A stretch of 64,000 bases of DNA from Candidatus Fluviicola riflensis (GTDB lineage: Bacteria; Bacteroidota; Bacteroidia; Flavobacteriales_D; Crocinitomicaceae): NCBI GenBank assembly GCA_002243285.1, contig CP022585.1, positions 4,080,641-4,144,640 of the forward strand. The letters are read 5' to 3'. Both the position numbers and the translations under genes were made by a program. The notes under the pieces were generated by a model, which did no database searches, was not told the origin of the DNA, and worked only from the letters and a program-made list of their open reading frames with translations. Below are positions 34,688-42,786 of this stretch, one piece after another. Numbering within the stretch: the stretch's first letter is position 1; the number at the start of each line of letters is the position of its first letter.

Positions 34688-35518
34688 TTACATGATTTTC
34701 TGATCCAATGCCTCAAATACAGTGGCTAATTTTTGCAGATATGTTTCAAATGTGTTTTGTGCCAATTCGTAATCAATCGCAGTATTCGTGGCTTTCGTAT
34801 AATAATTCAACGCGTCGATGACAACCGTAAAGTGATTCAACTCGGTTTCGTCTTCGATGTGTGCAAAAATGTAAGTAGTTGCTTTTGTTTTTTGCTGTGG
34901 TGTAAACTCGTAATGCTCATCAATCAGGCGATTAAAAGCGTTGATAGCAATCGAATACTCAGCGTGATTGTAAATTTCCGAGAACATATTGGTAAACAAT
35001 CCTGTTTGAATATCCGGTGCTACCACCATGTTGCGGTATACATATGTTTTAAATGCTTTTGCCTCAGGCGTCGAAAATGCGGTAAGCATCCAGCTGTCAT
35101 CCGAAACGAAAGATTCGGCTAAGTTGTGATACAATTCGGTATGCGTTCCTCCATCGAAATCCAGTCCAAGATCTTCGTAACTGGTTTCCGCATTTTTAGC
35201 AGCAGCCAAAAACAATAAGTGTTGTTGTTCTTTGGTAATATCTGTGGATTCTAAACCCAAACGCTGCATGCGGCATGATAATCCGTATATGGCGAGCATT
35301 TTTAAATGCGTTTCTTTCCAGGCGTTGAAAATACGTTTGAATGAAGTTTCTGTCCAGTTTTGTGATCCGATTTTTTCGAACACACTTTCGATAGTTCTTA
35401 ATGCAGGTTCCTGGTTAGCAAGTGCTTGCTGTAGAGCTGTTTTTAACTGGTTGTCTTCAACGTGTTCCAAAGCCGGTTCGATAAATGAAACCAGTGTTTG
35501 CTGTTCAATTGTTTTCAT
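34688..35518 (-). CDS. Heme-oxygenase-fold protein, candidate diiron oxidase (HDO)
   Basis: A 276-residue all-helical protein. It shows the TenA/PqqC/heme-oxygenase-like layout: a helix with candidate ligands Glu115 or Asp116 in YEDLGLD, then His126 in GGTHTELYHN, resembling the 'E..G......H.eL' signature, and a late helix with His220, Asp223/Glu224 and His229 in FAHIEDETELNHF. Such His/carboxylate sets are used by the heme-oxygenase-like diiron oxidases (UndA, BesC, SznF and CADD types, established knowledge). The fold assignment is moderately firm and the diiron chemistry is inference. It overlaps the racemase gene by 4 bases and is followed by the adenylation gene after 2 bases. Confidence 0.6.
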   Translation of the reverse strand: MKTIEQQTLVSFIEPALEHVEDNQLKTALQQALANQEPALRTIESVFEKIGSQNWTETSFKRIFNAWKETHLKMLAIYGLSCRMQRLGLESTDITKEQQHLLFLAAAKNAETSYEDLGLDFDGGTHTELYHNLAESFVSDDSWMLTAFSTPEAKAFKTYVYRNMVVAPDIQTGLFTNMFSEIYNHAEYSIAINAFNRLIDEHYEFTPQQKTKATTYIFAHIEDETELNHFTVVIDALNYYTKATNTAIDYELAQNTFETYLQKLATVFEALDQKIM

Positions 35519-36288
35519 GTGTATTGTTTGGTTAAAATTTGAGAAGTTGTAACTGCCGTAGGTTGTCCAACACTTCTTAGAAGTGCTGATGCAAGCAGTT
35601 GGTTAGGATCGTAAACCGGAATGGGAATACGTTCTGCGAAATCACAGAGCAAAGGCAATTCGGTGCACCCCAGAATCAGGGCTTCTACACCGTCATCCAA
35701 TAGAGCTGCTGCTACATCCGTGAGTTCATCGTACAAAAAGGAAAGATCTTTGGGTAAAGCCGTTTTCAATCCGTAATGCACATTGTAGATCAGGTTATGC
35801 ACCCGTTCGCGGTTCTTTTTGGAAGGATAAATCACGGTCCCGTTGAAATTATGACGGTACAAATCGAGTTCATACGTTCCTAGTGTTGCCAGTAAACCTA
35901 CCCGGCTGTGATTGTTTTTCTCAACCACACGCTGCGTTTCATGAATGATATTCACATAGTGCAAGGGAGATTCACCCAATTCTTCCTGAATGATATCCAG
36001 GATAGGAGCTGCGTGGGCCGTGTTACAGATAATTGCTGCGCAGCCTGCTCCCTGGGCTTCCAACATTCGGAGTTCTTTCACAAAAGCGTAAGCCGGATTT
36101 TCAGTTGTTTTCCCCAAGATATATTCTGTGCGGTCACTGTATTTTCCTGGAAAAGAAAGATGCATCACCGATACACATTCCTGTTCTTTGGTAAAGGCGG
36201 CCTGTTCCAGAATTTTACGGTGAACGTCTAAACTTGCCCATGGCCCAACGCCACCAATAAGTCCGATTAATTTACCGCTTTCATTCAT
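35515..36288 (-). CDS. Aspartate/glutamate racemase-family protein
   Basis: A 257-residue cofactor-independent racemase. The N-terminus KLIGLIGGVGPWASLDVH is the family start. The two catalytic cysteines are visible in AAIICNTAHAAP (near residue 88) and ALILGCTELPLL (near residue 202), each followed by the typical Asn/Thr or Thr/Glu. It interconverts enantiomers of an amino acid, by family most often aspartate, though broad-specificity members exist. It is the first gene of the four-gene operon (racemase, HDO, adenylation, ATP-grasp), suggesting that a D-amino acid is made or consumed in the pathway. The ATG at 36288 is chosen; it overlaps the next gene by an ATGA. Confidence 0.85.
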   Translation of the reverse strand: MNESGKLIGLIGGVGPWASLDVHRKILEQAAFTKEQECVSVMHLSFPGKYSDRTEYILGKTTENPAYAFVKELRMLEAQGAGCAAIICNTAHAAPILDIIQEELGESPLHYVNIIHETQRVVEKNNHSRVGLLATLGTYELDLYRHNFNGTVIYPSKKNRERVHNLIYNVHYGLKTALPKDLSFLYDELTDVAAALLDDGVEALILGCTELPLLCDFAERIPIPVYDPNQLLASALLRSVGQPTAVTTSQILTKQYT

Positions 36289-36439
36289 TTTCAGCTCCTA
36301 ATGATTGACTATAAAAATAGGTTCCTCATTTAAGCTAAAGGCGCGTATTTCTACGCTAAACTAAAATTCAGGTAAAACTACGCGCCATCCGAATTAGCTG
36401 TTGAGTAGTAGCTAACGGTTTTATTTTTAATTCGTTATG
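36289..36439. promoter_or_regulatory. Gap upstream of the biosynthetic operon, with inverted repeat
   Basis: This 151-base gap separates the end of the PLP-enzyme gene from the start of the racemase operon on the same strand. It contains GGCGCGTA and TACGCGCC as an inverted pair about 35 nt apart (roughly 36341-36385), with another TACGC word between. It may terminate the upstream gene and/or control the operon. No clear promoter boxes were found. Confidence 0.4.
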
Positions 36440-37693
36440 TTATACCAAAGCAAGTGCTTGCTCAATGTCGGCAATAATATCTTCGTAATGTTCCACACCA
36501 ACTGAAACACGCACCAGGCTGGCGGTAATATTCATGGCGTTTTTATCTTCCTGTGGTACATCTGCATGGGTCATCGTTCCGGGATGCTCGGCGAGACTCT
36601 CGGTACTTCCCAGGCTCACGGCTAGTTTGATCAGTTTCAGATTATTCAAAAACACAAAAGCTTCTTTTTCGCCACCTTTTACATCGAAAGCGATCATTGC
36701 TCCGCTGGAAGTGTATTGTTCCCTGAAAATGCGTTGTTCATTCGGAGTTCCTTGTTCCGGAATAAATCCGAGGTAATACACGTGTGATACTTTTGGGTGT
36801 TGTTTCAGATAATTGGCTACCTGAACGGCATTCAATGCTTGCTGTTCCATGCGGACCTTTAATGTTTCGAGGCTACGCATGAGTAACCAGCCTGTCCAAG
36901 GACCCGCCATGTTTCCAAGAAATGTACGCAATCCTTTAATACGGCCGATCAACGCTTTTGAGCCGAGGCAAGCTCCTGCAATCACATCCGAATGCCCGCC
37001 AATGTATTTGGTAGCCGAATAGAGTACCAAATCGGCACCGAGTTTCAGCGGATGTTGCCACAACGGACCCATATATGTATTGTCGACTGATAGAAGCACC
37101 GGTTTTTCCGGAGTGCTGAAGCGTTCTTTGATCGCAACACACATATCGATGTCAATCAACGCATTGGTAGGATTGGCCGGAGTTTCAATATGGATCATCG
37201 TTAACCGGTCTGCTTTTCCGGTTGCCAGAATACGTTCTACAATTGCTTCTTCCGTTTCATCTGCGCGAAAACCAATGGATTCAATACCCATTTTCTTCAG
37301 GAAATGATTGATGAAATGGTCCGTTCCACCATAAACCGGACGTGAATACACCAGCAAATCGCCGGGAACCATAAATTCCATTAATGCCGTCGAAATGGCT
37401 GACATTCCGCTTTCAAAAACAGCACAATCTTCAGCTTCGTCCCACAAACACAAGCGGTTTTCCAGGATTTCCAGATCGGGGTTGTTGAGTCGCGAATAGA
37501 TCAGCCCCAATTCTTCACCTTCCTTTTGATTGCTAAGTCCGTATGCAACTTCAAAAAACCGTTTTCCTTCTTCGGCGGTGTTGAACACAAAAGTGGATGT
37601 TTGGAAAATAGGACATTTGATCGCCCCTTCCGATAATGATGGTTTGTAACCATGGCTCATCATCAAACTTTCCGGGTGCATTTTTCTTGACAT
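36440..37693 (-). CDS. Cystathionine gamma-synthase / methionine gamma-lyase-like PLP enzyme
   Basis: A 417-residue Cys/Met-metabolism PLP enzyme. I take the ATG at 37693 (MSRKMHPESLMMSHGYKP) because it removes seven residues with no family counterpart. Landmarks: SEGAIKCPIFQTSTFVF, YSRLNNPDLEILENRL, ESGMSAISTAL, the cofactor-binding SVDNTYMGP, and the PLP lysine in LVLYSATKYIGGHSDV. It catalyses a gamma-replacement or gamma-elimination on a sulfur or related amino acid; the exact reaction cannot be fixed. It is divergent from the Lrp regulator at 37809, which makes it that regulator's likely target. It could also feed the adjacent biosynthetic operon, but that is speculation. Confidence 0.87.
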   Translation of the reverse strand: MSRKMHPESLMMSHGYKPSLSEGAIKCPIFQTSTFVFNTAEEGKRFFEVAYGLSNQKEGEELGLIYSRLNNPDLEILENRLCLWDEAEDCAVFESGMSAISTALMEFMVPGDLLVYSRPVYGGTDHFINHFLKKMGIESIGFRADETEEAIVERILATGKADRLTMIHIETPANPTNALIDIDMCVAIKERFSTPEKPVLLSVDNTYMGPLWQHPLKLGADLVLYSATKYIGGHSDVIAGACLGSKALIGRIKGLRTFLGNMAGPWTGWLLMRSLETLKVRMEQQALNAVQVANYLKQHPKVSHVYYLGFIPEQGTPNEQRIFREQYTSSGAMIAFDVKGGEKEAFVFLNNLKLIKLAVSLGSTESLAEHPGTMTHADVPQEDKNAMNITASLVRVSVGVEHYEDIIADIEQALALV

Positions 37694-37808
37694 AATTCTG
37701 AATTTTACAGTCAAACTAATGGAATCACGTGTTCTGAATCAATAAATCAGAAAATAATTCTATATTTAGCAAATTGAAAGAATTTTATTCTGAATCCACA
37801 TAAAAGTT
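37694..37808. promoter_or_regulatory. Divergent regulatory region with TTCTGAAT repeats (candidate Lrp operators)
   Basis: TTCTGAAT occurs in direct orientation at 37696-37703, 37732-37739 and 37788-37795, with an inverted partner ATCAGAA at 37746-37752. The copies are 36 and 56 bases apart. The region lies between the gamma-lyase-type gene and the lrp-type gene. TATATTTAGC at 37761-37770 resembles a degenerate -7 box for the regulator. Confidence 0.5.
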
Positions 37809-38276
37809 ATGCCGTTAACGGAAAGATCACCTGTTTACGTGTTGGACGCCATTGATGAACGGATTGTTTCGCTCTTGCAGGAAAACGGAAAAATGAATTA
37901 CAAACAATTAGCCGATGCCATCGGATTGTCGACCACGCCCACGTTTGAACGAATCCGCAGACTGGAACGCAACGGTGTAATACTGGGTTACGGAGCGCGC
38001 ATCGATAAACGTTACCTTGGTAAAACCATGCAGGTTTTTTGCCAGGTGACCTTACAATCTCATGCGTTGGATGTCCTGAATGCATTTGAATCGGCTGTTG
38101 TCCGGCTGGATGAAATTTCGGCTTGCTACCACGTTGCCGGATCCATCGATTACCTGCTTCACATAGAAGTTGCTTCGATGGATCAATACCAGGATTTTAT
38201 CAAAAATCAACTCACAGGTATCCCGCACATTGCGCAGGTAAACAGTAATTTTGTGATGACAGCGATTAAGACTTAA
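37809..38276 (+). CDS. Lrp/AsnC-family transcriptional regulator
   Basis: A 155-residue regulator. The N-terminal winged helix-turn-helix is complete (LDAIDERIVSLLQENGKMNY-type start, then QLADAIGLSTTPTFERIRRLERNG), followed by the RAM ligand-binding domain (VFCQVTLQSH, ISACYHVAGSIDYLLHIEVAS, TGIPHIAQVNSNFV). Members sense amino acids and oligomerise on spaced operators. It is divergent from the gamma-lyase-type gene with a repeat-rich intergenic region of 115 bases, the classic arrangement for local control. It may also govern the dehydrogenases downstream. Confidence 0.93.
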   Translation: MPLTERSPVYVLDAIDERIVSLLQENGKMNYKQLADAIGLSTTPTFERIRRLERNGVILGYGARIDKRYLGKTMQVFCQVTLQSHALDVLNAFESAVVRLDEISACYHVAGSIDYLLHIEVASMDQYQDFIKNQLTGIPHIAQVNSNFVMTAIKT

Positions 38277-38282
38277 GACGAA

Positions 38283-38373
38283 TAGACTTGAGACAGAAGA
38301 CAAAACATTAGTTTCGCAAAACTATCTTTTGTCTTTGAGCACAGCCGTCTTCTGTCTACGAGTTTTAAGTCTA
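38283..38373. repeat. Long imperfect inverted repeat ('GACAGAAGAC')
   Basis: TAGACTTGAGACAGAAGAC (38283-38301) pairs with 38347-38373, which reads GTCTTCTGTCTAC then GTTTTAAGTCTA; an 8-nt bulge interrupts the stem. An inner pair, GACAAAA and TTTTGTC, extends it. It fills the 111-base gap between the regulator and the next gene. Confidence 0.7.
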
Positions 38374-38387
38374 TCTAATAAAAAAAC

Positions 38388-39350
38388 ATGGAACAAAAAG
38401 TAATTTTTCTCGATACCGTGCACCCAATACTGGAACAACGCCTTACTGAACTTGGTTTTAACTGTATTGACGGTTCCGAATGGACTTTTGAAGAAACAAA
38501 ATCAAAACTGAAAGATGCTTTCGGAATTGTTATTCGTTCCCGTTTTCCGATGAATGAAGATTTACTGGCCAATGCCGTAGAATTGCAATTCATCGCACGC
38601 TCGGGCGCCGGAATGGAAAACATCGATGAAGTTTATTGCAATAGCCGCGAGATTGTATTGTTCAACGCCCCGGAAGGAAACCGAAATGCTGTTGGTGAGC
38701 ATGCTTTAGGGATGTTATTATCGCTGATGAATAAGCTGCATACATCTCACCAGGAAATCCGAAAGGGAAAATGGGACCGTGACGGCAACCGCGGAGTGGA
38801 ACTCGATGGAAAAACTGTCGGGATTATCGGTTACGGAAACAATGGCCGTGCGTTTGCCAAAAAACTCCGCGGATTTGATGTGAAAGTATTAGCCTACGAC
38901 AAATACAAGTCGGGATTCGGTGATGATTTTGTGATGGAAGCCACCCTGGAAGCGCTCGTGAGCAAGGCCGACGTGATCAGTTTTCACATTCCCCAAAACG
39001 CGGAGACGATTTATTTTGCCAATCAGGAATTCTTTGATGCGTTGGGCAAACCAATTTTTCTACTTAATCTTTCCCGTGGAAAAATTGTGGAAACTGCTGC
39101 GTTGATTCGGGCCATAGATACAGGAAAAGTCAGTGCCGCAGGCCTGGATGTGAATGAATTCGAAAAATCGTCATTTGAAGCTTTTTTTGACGACGAAGCA
39201 TCCATTCCGGAAAATCTGAAGTCTTTATTGCATTCCGACCAAATTCTCATGACACCGCACATTGGCGGTTGGACAAATGAGAGTTATTTTAAACTCAGTA
39301 ATGTGCTGGCGGATAAAATTAGTGATTGGTGGCTGGAACGGCAGCCTTAA
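38388..39350 (+). CDS. NAD-dependent D-2-hydroxyacid dehydrogenase
   Basis: A 320-residue enzyme of the D-isomer-specific 2-hydroxyacid dehydrogenase family, similar in layout to short SerA and hydroxypyruvate/phosphoglycerate dehydrogenases. The substrate domain has FIARSGAGMENID. The nucleotide domain has TVGIIGYGNNGRAFAKKL with the GxGxxG fingerprint near residues 146-151. Catalytic residues are in NLSRGKIVE (Arg), GLDVNEFEKS (Glu) and MTPHIGGWTNES (His). No ACT regulatory domain is present. The substrate is uncertain: 3-phosphoglycerate, another 2-oxoacid, or a pathway intermediate of the neighbouring amino-acid genes. It is co-directional with the Lrp gene. Confidence 0.85.
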   Translation: MEQKVIFLDTVHPILEQRLTELGFNCIDGSEWTFEETKSKLKDAFGIVIRSRFPMNEDLLANAVELQFIARSGAGMENIDEVYCNSREIVLFNAPEGNRNAVGEHALGMLLSLMNKLHTSHQEIRKGKWDRDGNRGVELDGKTVGIIGYGNNGRAFAKKLRGFDVKVLAYDKYKSGFGDDFVMEATLEALVSKADVISFHIPQNAETIYFANQEFFDALGKPIFLLNLSRGKIVETAALIRAIDTGKVSAAGLDVNEFEKSSFEAFFDDEASIPENLKSLLHSDQILMTPHIGGWTNESYFKLSNVLADKISDWWLERQP

Positions 39351-39551
39351 ACATGAAAAACGGATTTTCGGTTGTTTTATGAATGAAATGTGGGTTTGTT
39401 TCCTAAAAGTTAATTTTCGGTTCAGATGATCAGAATATTAACAGAATTAAGGCAATGTAGTTGCTTGTTTGTGTTAAAATATCCGCTATGGTCACTAATT
39501 TCGCAAAGGGTTATTGTGAAGTAATATTCGATTTTCGAATTGTGGGATGAT

Positions 39552-40904
39552 ATGAAAAAAGTGCTGATACTTGGAGCCGGATTGTCTGCTTCGTCTTTGA
39601 TACGATATTTGCTGGAAAAATCGACTGATTTTAACTGGCAAATCCGGGTCGTTGATAGTAAAATCGATGTTGTACGCCGTAAAATGGCCGGACATCCTAA
39701 CGGAGTTGCCCTTTCATTCAACGCAACTGATTCGGAAGCACGCCGTTCTGAAATGGAACAAGCTGATTTGATTATCAGCATGTTACCACCTCGCTTTCAT
39801 GCTGAAGTCGCCCAGGATTGCATTAAGCTGAAAAAACACCTCATTACACCTTCTTATATTTCGCCTGAAATGAAGGCACTGGATACCGAAGCAAAAGCTG
39901 CTGGCATTCTGATCATGAACGAAATAGGTGTGGATCCCGGAATCGACCACATGAGTGCGATGCAGATTATTGATTCGATTCGTGAACGTGGCGGCGACAT
40001 TACCAGTTTTAAATCCTATTGCGGCGGATTGATTGCTCCCGAAAGCGACAACAATCCGTGGAATTATAAATTTACCTGGAATCCACGCAATGTGGTACTT
40101 GCCGGAAGTGGTGGAGCAGCACAATACATCGACCGGCACGAATACAAATACATTCCATACAGCCACATTTTTAGCCGTTTGGATGCTATTGGAATCGATG
40201 GTTTCGGTTCGTTTGACGGCTACGCCAACCGCGATTCGCTTTCATACAGATCTGTTTACGGGCTTGAGAATATCCCGACGTTTTACCGTGGAACATTACG
40301 CCGTTCGGGGTATTGCCAGTATTGGAATATTTTCGTGAACCTCGGAATGACTGATGATACCTACAAAATGCAGGATTCGGAAAACCTCACTCCTCGTAAT
40401 TTCCTCAACGCATTTTTACCATATTATGTTTCGGTTCCGGTGGAAGAAAAACTCCTGAATTTTTGCAAAGATTACGGTATTACCGACCTTGAACGTTTCG
40501 AATGGCTGGGATTATTTGACAATGAACATCCGATTGGTTTGCCAAATGCCTCACCGGCCGAATTATTGGAATGCATCCTGGTGGATAAATGGCAGTTGCA
40601 ACCACACGATAAAGACATGATTGTGATGGTACACCAATTCGAATACCTGTTGAACGGAAAAGAAAAGACTATTGAATCATCTATGGTGAATATCGGTGAA
40701 GATCAGACCTTTACATCGATGTCGAACCTTGTTGGTTTACCGATCGCGATTTGCGCCAAAATGATTTTAACCGGAAAACTTACCGATACCGGTGTTCACG
40801 TGCCGATAGCAGCACATGTTTACAACCCGATTTTAGAGGAACTGGCAGATTACGGTGTGAAATTTATTGAGCAGGAACGCGCGTTAAGCACGGCGAATCA
40901 CTAA
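39552..40904 (+). CDS. Saccharopine dehydrogenase (glutamate-forming, LYS9-like)
   Basis: A 450-residue oxidoreductase. The ATG at 39552 gives MKKVLILGAGLSASSLIRYL, a Rossmann fingerprint; the longer frame starts with TTG and adds four residues. Family landmarks include the MLPPRFHAEVAQDCI segment, MNEIGVDPGIDHMSAMQIID (LYS9-like), and YCGGLIAPESDNNPWNYKFTW, here noted in parts. It should convert saccharopine to aminoadipate semialdehyde plus glutamate, supplying the ALDH7-type enzyme encoded at 9477-11033. The lysine-ketoglutarate reductase partner is not seen in this window. Its last 20 bases overlap the convergent membrane-protein gene. Confidence 0.85.
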   Translation: MKKVLILGAGLSASSLIRYLLEKSTDFNWQIRVVDSKIDVVRRKMAGHPNGVALSFNATDSEARRSEMEQADLIISMLPPRFHAEVAQDCIKLKKHLITPSYISPEMKALDTEAKAAGILIMNEIGVDPGIDHMSAMQIIDSIRERGGDITSFKSYCGGLIAPESDNNPWNYKFTWNPRNVVLAGSGGAAQYIDRHEYKYIPYSHIFSRLDAIGIDGFGSFDGYANRDSLSYRSVYGLENIPTFYRGTLRRSGYCQYWNIFVNLGMTDDTYKMQDSENLTPRNFLNAFLPYYVSVPVEEKLLNFCKDYGITDLERFEWLGLFDNEHPIGLPNASPAELLECILVDKWQLQPHDKDMIVMVHQFEYLLNGKEKTIESSMVNIGEDQTFTSMSNLVGLPIAICAKMILTGKLTDTGVHVPIAAHVYNPILEELADYGVKFIEQERALSTANH

Positions 40905-41486
40905 GAAACGGTACAAGCTCGTTCCCATAATAAAACCTGCTATCAGTATTTCTTCCGGAAATTGAATTAAAGCAGTTGTTACAAGTAATATTCCTGCAGT
41001 TGCAGTCAATACCAATCCCTGAACGAGAAAAGGTTTTGTAATCGCCGACATTTCAAGAGTCCGATAACGCGCAGTCATTAAGAATTGCTGGCGGTAAACC
41101 ATCACTCCATTCAATACAATCAGCGGAATCAAAATATAACCTTGCCCGATTCCCCATTCTTTATAGGTCAGAAAGTGAATAATGCGTTTCCACCAATCCA
41201 GTTCAGGGCGAAGAAACGTAATGGAAACCGCGATTCCTGTTATTGCAGCTGCAAACAGGAAAAATCCGATCGGGCTGTGTTTGGTGAAAAGCGTTCGTTC
41301 GCCTGAATCACCGGAATACGTTAAGCGTTTATTTCCTTTGGCTAGAAAAATACCAAAGGCAAGAACAGCATCGAGGAAATAAAACAAAAGAATGAATGAC
41401 AAATCCCAGCCCCATTCAAAATAACCGATGACGGGAATAATAGCTTCGAGCAGCGTTTGGATCAGAAATAACCGTTGCTGGCTCAT
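40884..41486 (-). CDS. DUF6498-like integral membrane protein
   Basis: A 200-residue membrane protein with about five hydrophobic segments: LIQTLLEAIIPVIGYF, LSFILLFYFLDAVLAFGIFL, GFFLFAAAITGIAVSITFL, GYILIPLIVLNGVMVY, and the C-terminal VQGLVLTATAGILLVTTAL. The resemblance to DUF6498 is from memory and modest. It is the second gene of a two-gene unit with the TPR lipoprotein: the stop and start share one base (TAATG). Its end overlaps the convergent saccharopine dehydrogenase by 20 bases. No function can be given. Confidence 0.7.
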   Translation of the reverse strand: MSQQRLFLIQTLLEAIIPVIGYFEWGWDLSFILLFYFLDAVLAFGIFLAKGNKRLTYSGDSGERTLFTKHSPIGFFLFAAAITGIAVSITFLRPELDWWKRIIHFLTYKEWGIGQGYILIPLIVLNGVMVYRQQFLMTARYRTLEMSAITKPFLVQGLVLTATAGILLVTTALIQFPEEILIAGFIMGTSLYRFLVIRRA

Positions 41487-42481
41487 TAACGCAATTTATC
41501 CGCCTCTTCTTTGGCTTGTGTAAATTCAGGGTTGTATTTCAATGCTTTTGAAAAGGCCTGCAACGCTTTTGATTTTTCACCCCTGGCTACATAACAGAGT
41601 CCCAAATTGTGCCATGCTTCCGAAAAAGTAGGCTCCTTCTGCAACGTTGTTTCGTAAAAAAACATGGCACTATCCAGTTGCGGCGGATTTTCCTGAAATT
41701 GTTTGATATAACCCTGCTGAAAGTAAGAAGTCATAAAATCGGGCTCCACAGTGATCATTCTGCGATAAATACGCTGCGCATCGCTGTTCATTTTCAATGT
41801 TTGATAGCCATAAGCCAATGCATACAAAGCGTCCATTGATTTTGGCTTAAGCTGTACCGCCGATTTAAAGTATTCAATACTCAATGGATCATTTTCCTGC
41901 TGGTATAAACTTCCCAGGAAAATATAAGCTTCGTAAAAGTCCGGATCCTGTTCGATAGCAGTTCTATAGGATGATTTTGCCAGATCGCGTTTGCCTAGTT
42001 GCAGGTAGTTAGTTCCTTTTAATACATAAGCATCGCGGTACCGTTTGTCAATACGCAATGCCTGGTTGATATGCTGAAACGAGCGGTCGTAATCACCCAT
42101 ATAACTAAATGTAGTCGCCAATGCCACTAATGCTTTGGTGTTTTTGGGTTCTTTTTTCAAAACGAATTTAAAATGCTCCTGGGCGGTTACAACGTCTGTT
42201 GCCGTTCTTCCGGCGCGATTGTTCAACGCCAGCGCATACAAAAAACGTGCTTCCACGTTATCAGGTTCCAAGCGGTATGCTTTGGCACCTTCTTTTAGTG
42301 CATTATCGTAATCATAACGATCAAGCAGCACATTCCCATGTTTCACCAGGATATCTACGCTATCCGGATAGAGTTTTACGAGGCTGTCAATATTAGTAAC
42401 AACAGGGACATCCTGGTTTTTCGATTCACCACAACTGGTGAGAAGTAAAAGCATAACTACAAAACCGGTAAAAAAGCGCAT
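41486..42481 (-). CDS. Tetratricopeptide-repeat lipoprotein
   Basis: A 331-residue protein with lipoprotein signal MRFFTGFVVMLLLLTSC (lipobox Cys17) and about seven to eight tandem TPR motifs between residues 30 and 325. Examples are YDNALKEGAKAYRLEPDNVE, RDLAKSSYRTAIEQDPDFYE and SKALQAFSKALKYNPEFTQ. TPR arrays bind other proteins, so it may scaffold an envelope complex. It is followed by a membrane-protein gene with a one-base stop/start overlap. The lipobox is followed by GESKNQD, with no Asp at +2; final localisation in Bacteroidota is not decided by that residue. Confidence 0.85.
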   Translation of the reverse strand: MRFFTGFVVMLLLLTSCGESKNQDVPVVTNIDSLVKLYPDSVDILVKHGNVLLDRYDYDNALKEGAKAYRLEPDNVEARFLYALALNNRAGRTATDVVTAQEHFKFVLKKEPKNTKALVALATTFSYMGDYDRSFQHINQALRIDKRYRDAYVLKGTNYLQLGKRDLAKSSYRTAIEQDPDFYEAYIFLGSLYQQENDPLSIEYFKSAVQLKPKSMDALYALAYGYQTLKMNSDAQRIYRRMITVEPDFMTSYFQQGYIKQFQENPPQLDSAMFFYETTLQKEPTFSEAWHNLGLCYVARGEKSKALQAFSKALKYNPEFTQAKEEADKLR

Positions 42482-42786
42482 ATTTTTAAATTGAGGATCA
42501 AAGTTACTGAAAATCGTGCGAACGAAACGAGATGTGTACTTGGAGAACGGCTCAAATCAATCAATGGTTGGAACTTTCTGATGAATCAACCTGACCAATA
42601 AATCATTTTGCATGCATCTGCAAGAAAAAATCCCAGTGTGTATATTTGGCTGATTTTGAACAGTCCGTTTTAGTTAATGCTCGACGAACCTCAATAAATA
42701 TTAGTTTAAACCAGCGATTTGTCTGTTTAAGTCAACCTAAAACGAATTAATTACCTCTATTTGCCGTGTACTTACTTACTACTACC
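42482..42786. other. Intergenic region, divergent promoters expected
   Basis: 305 bases between the TPR lipoprotein (minus) and a small exported protein (plus). TATATTTG at 42641-42648 is an exact -7 match for the plus strand, 138 bases upstream of the start. There is no ORF, RNA gene or long repeat that I can see. Confidence 0.5.

Noticed and set aside
32050..36288. Reading the adenylation gene as part of an NRPS line
   Set aside because: No condensation or carrier-protein domain occurs in the operon, and junctions of 4-base overlaps or 2 bases leave no room for a small carrier gene.
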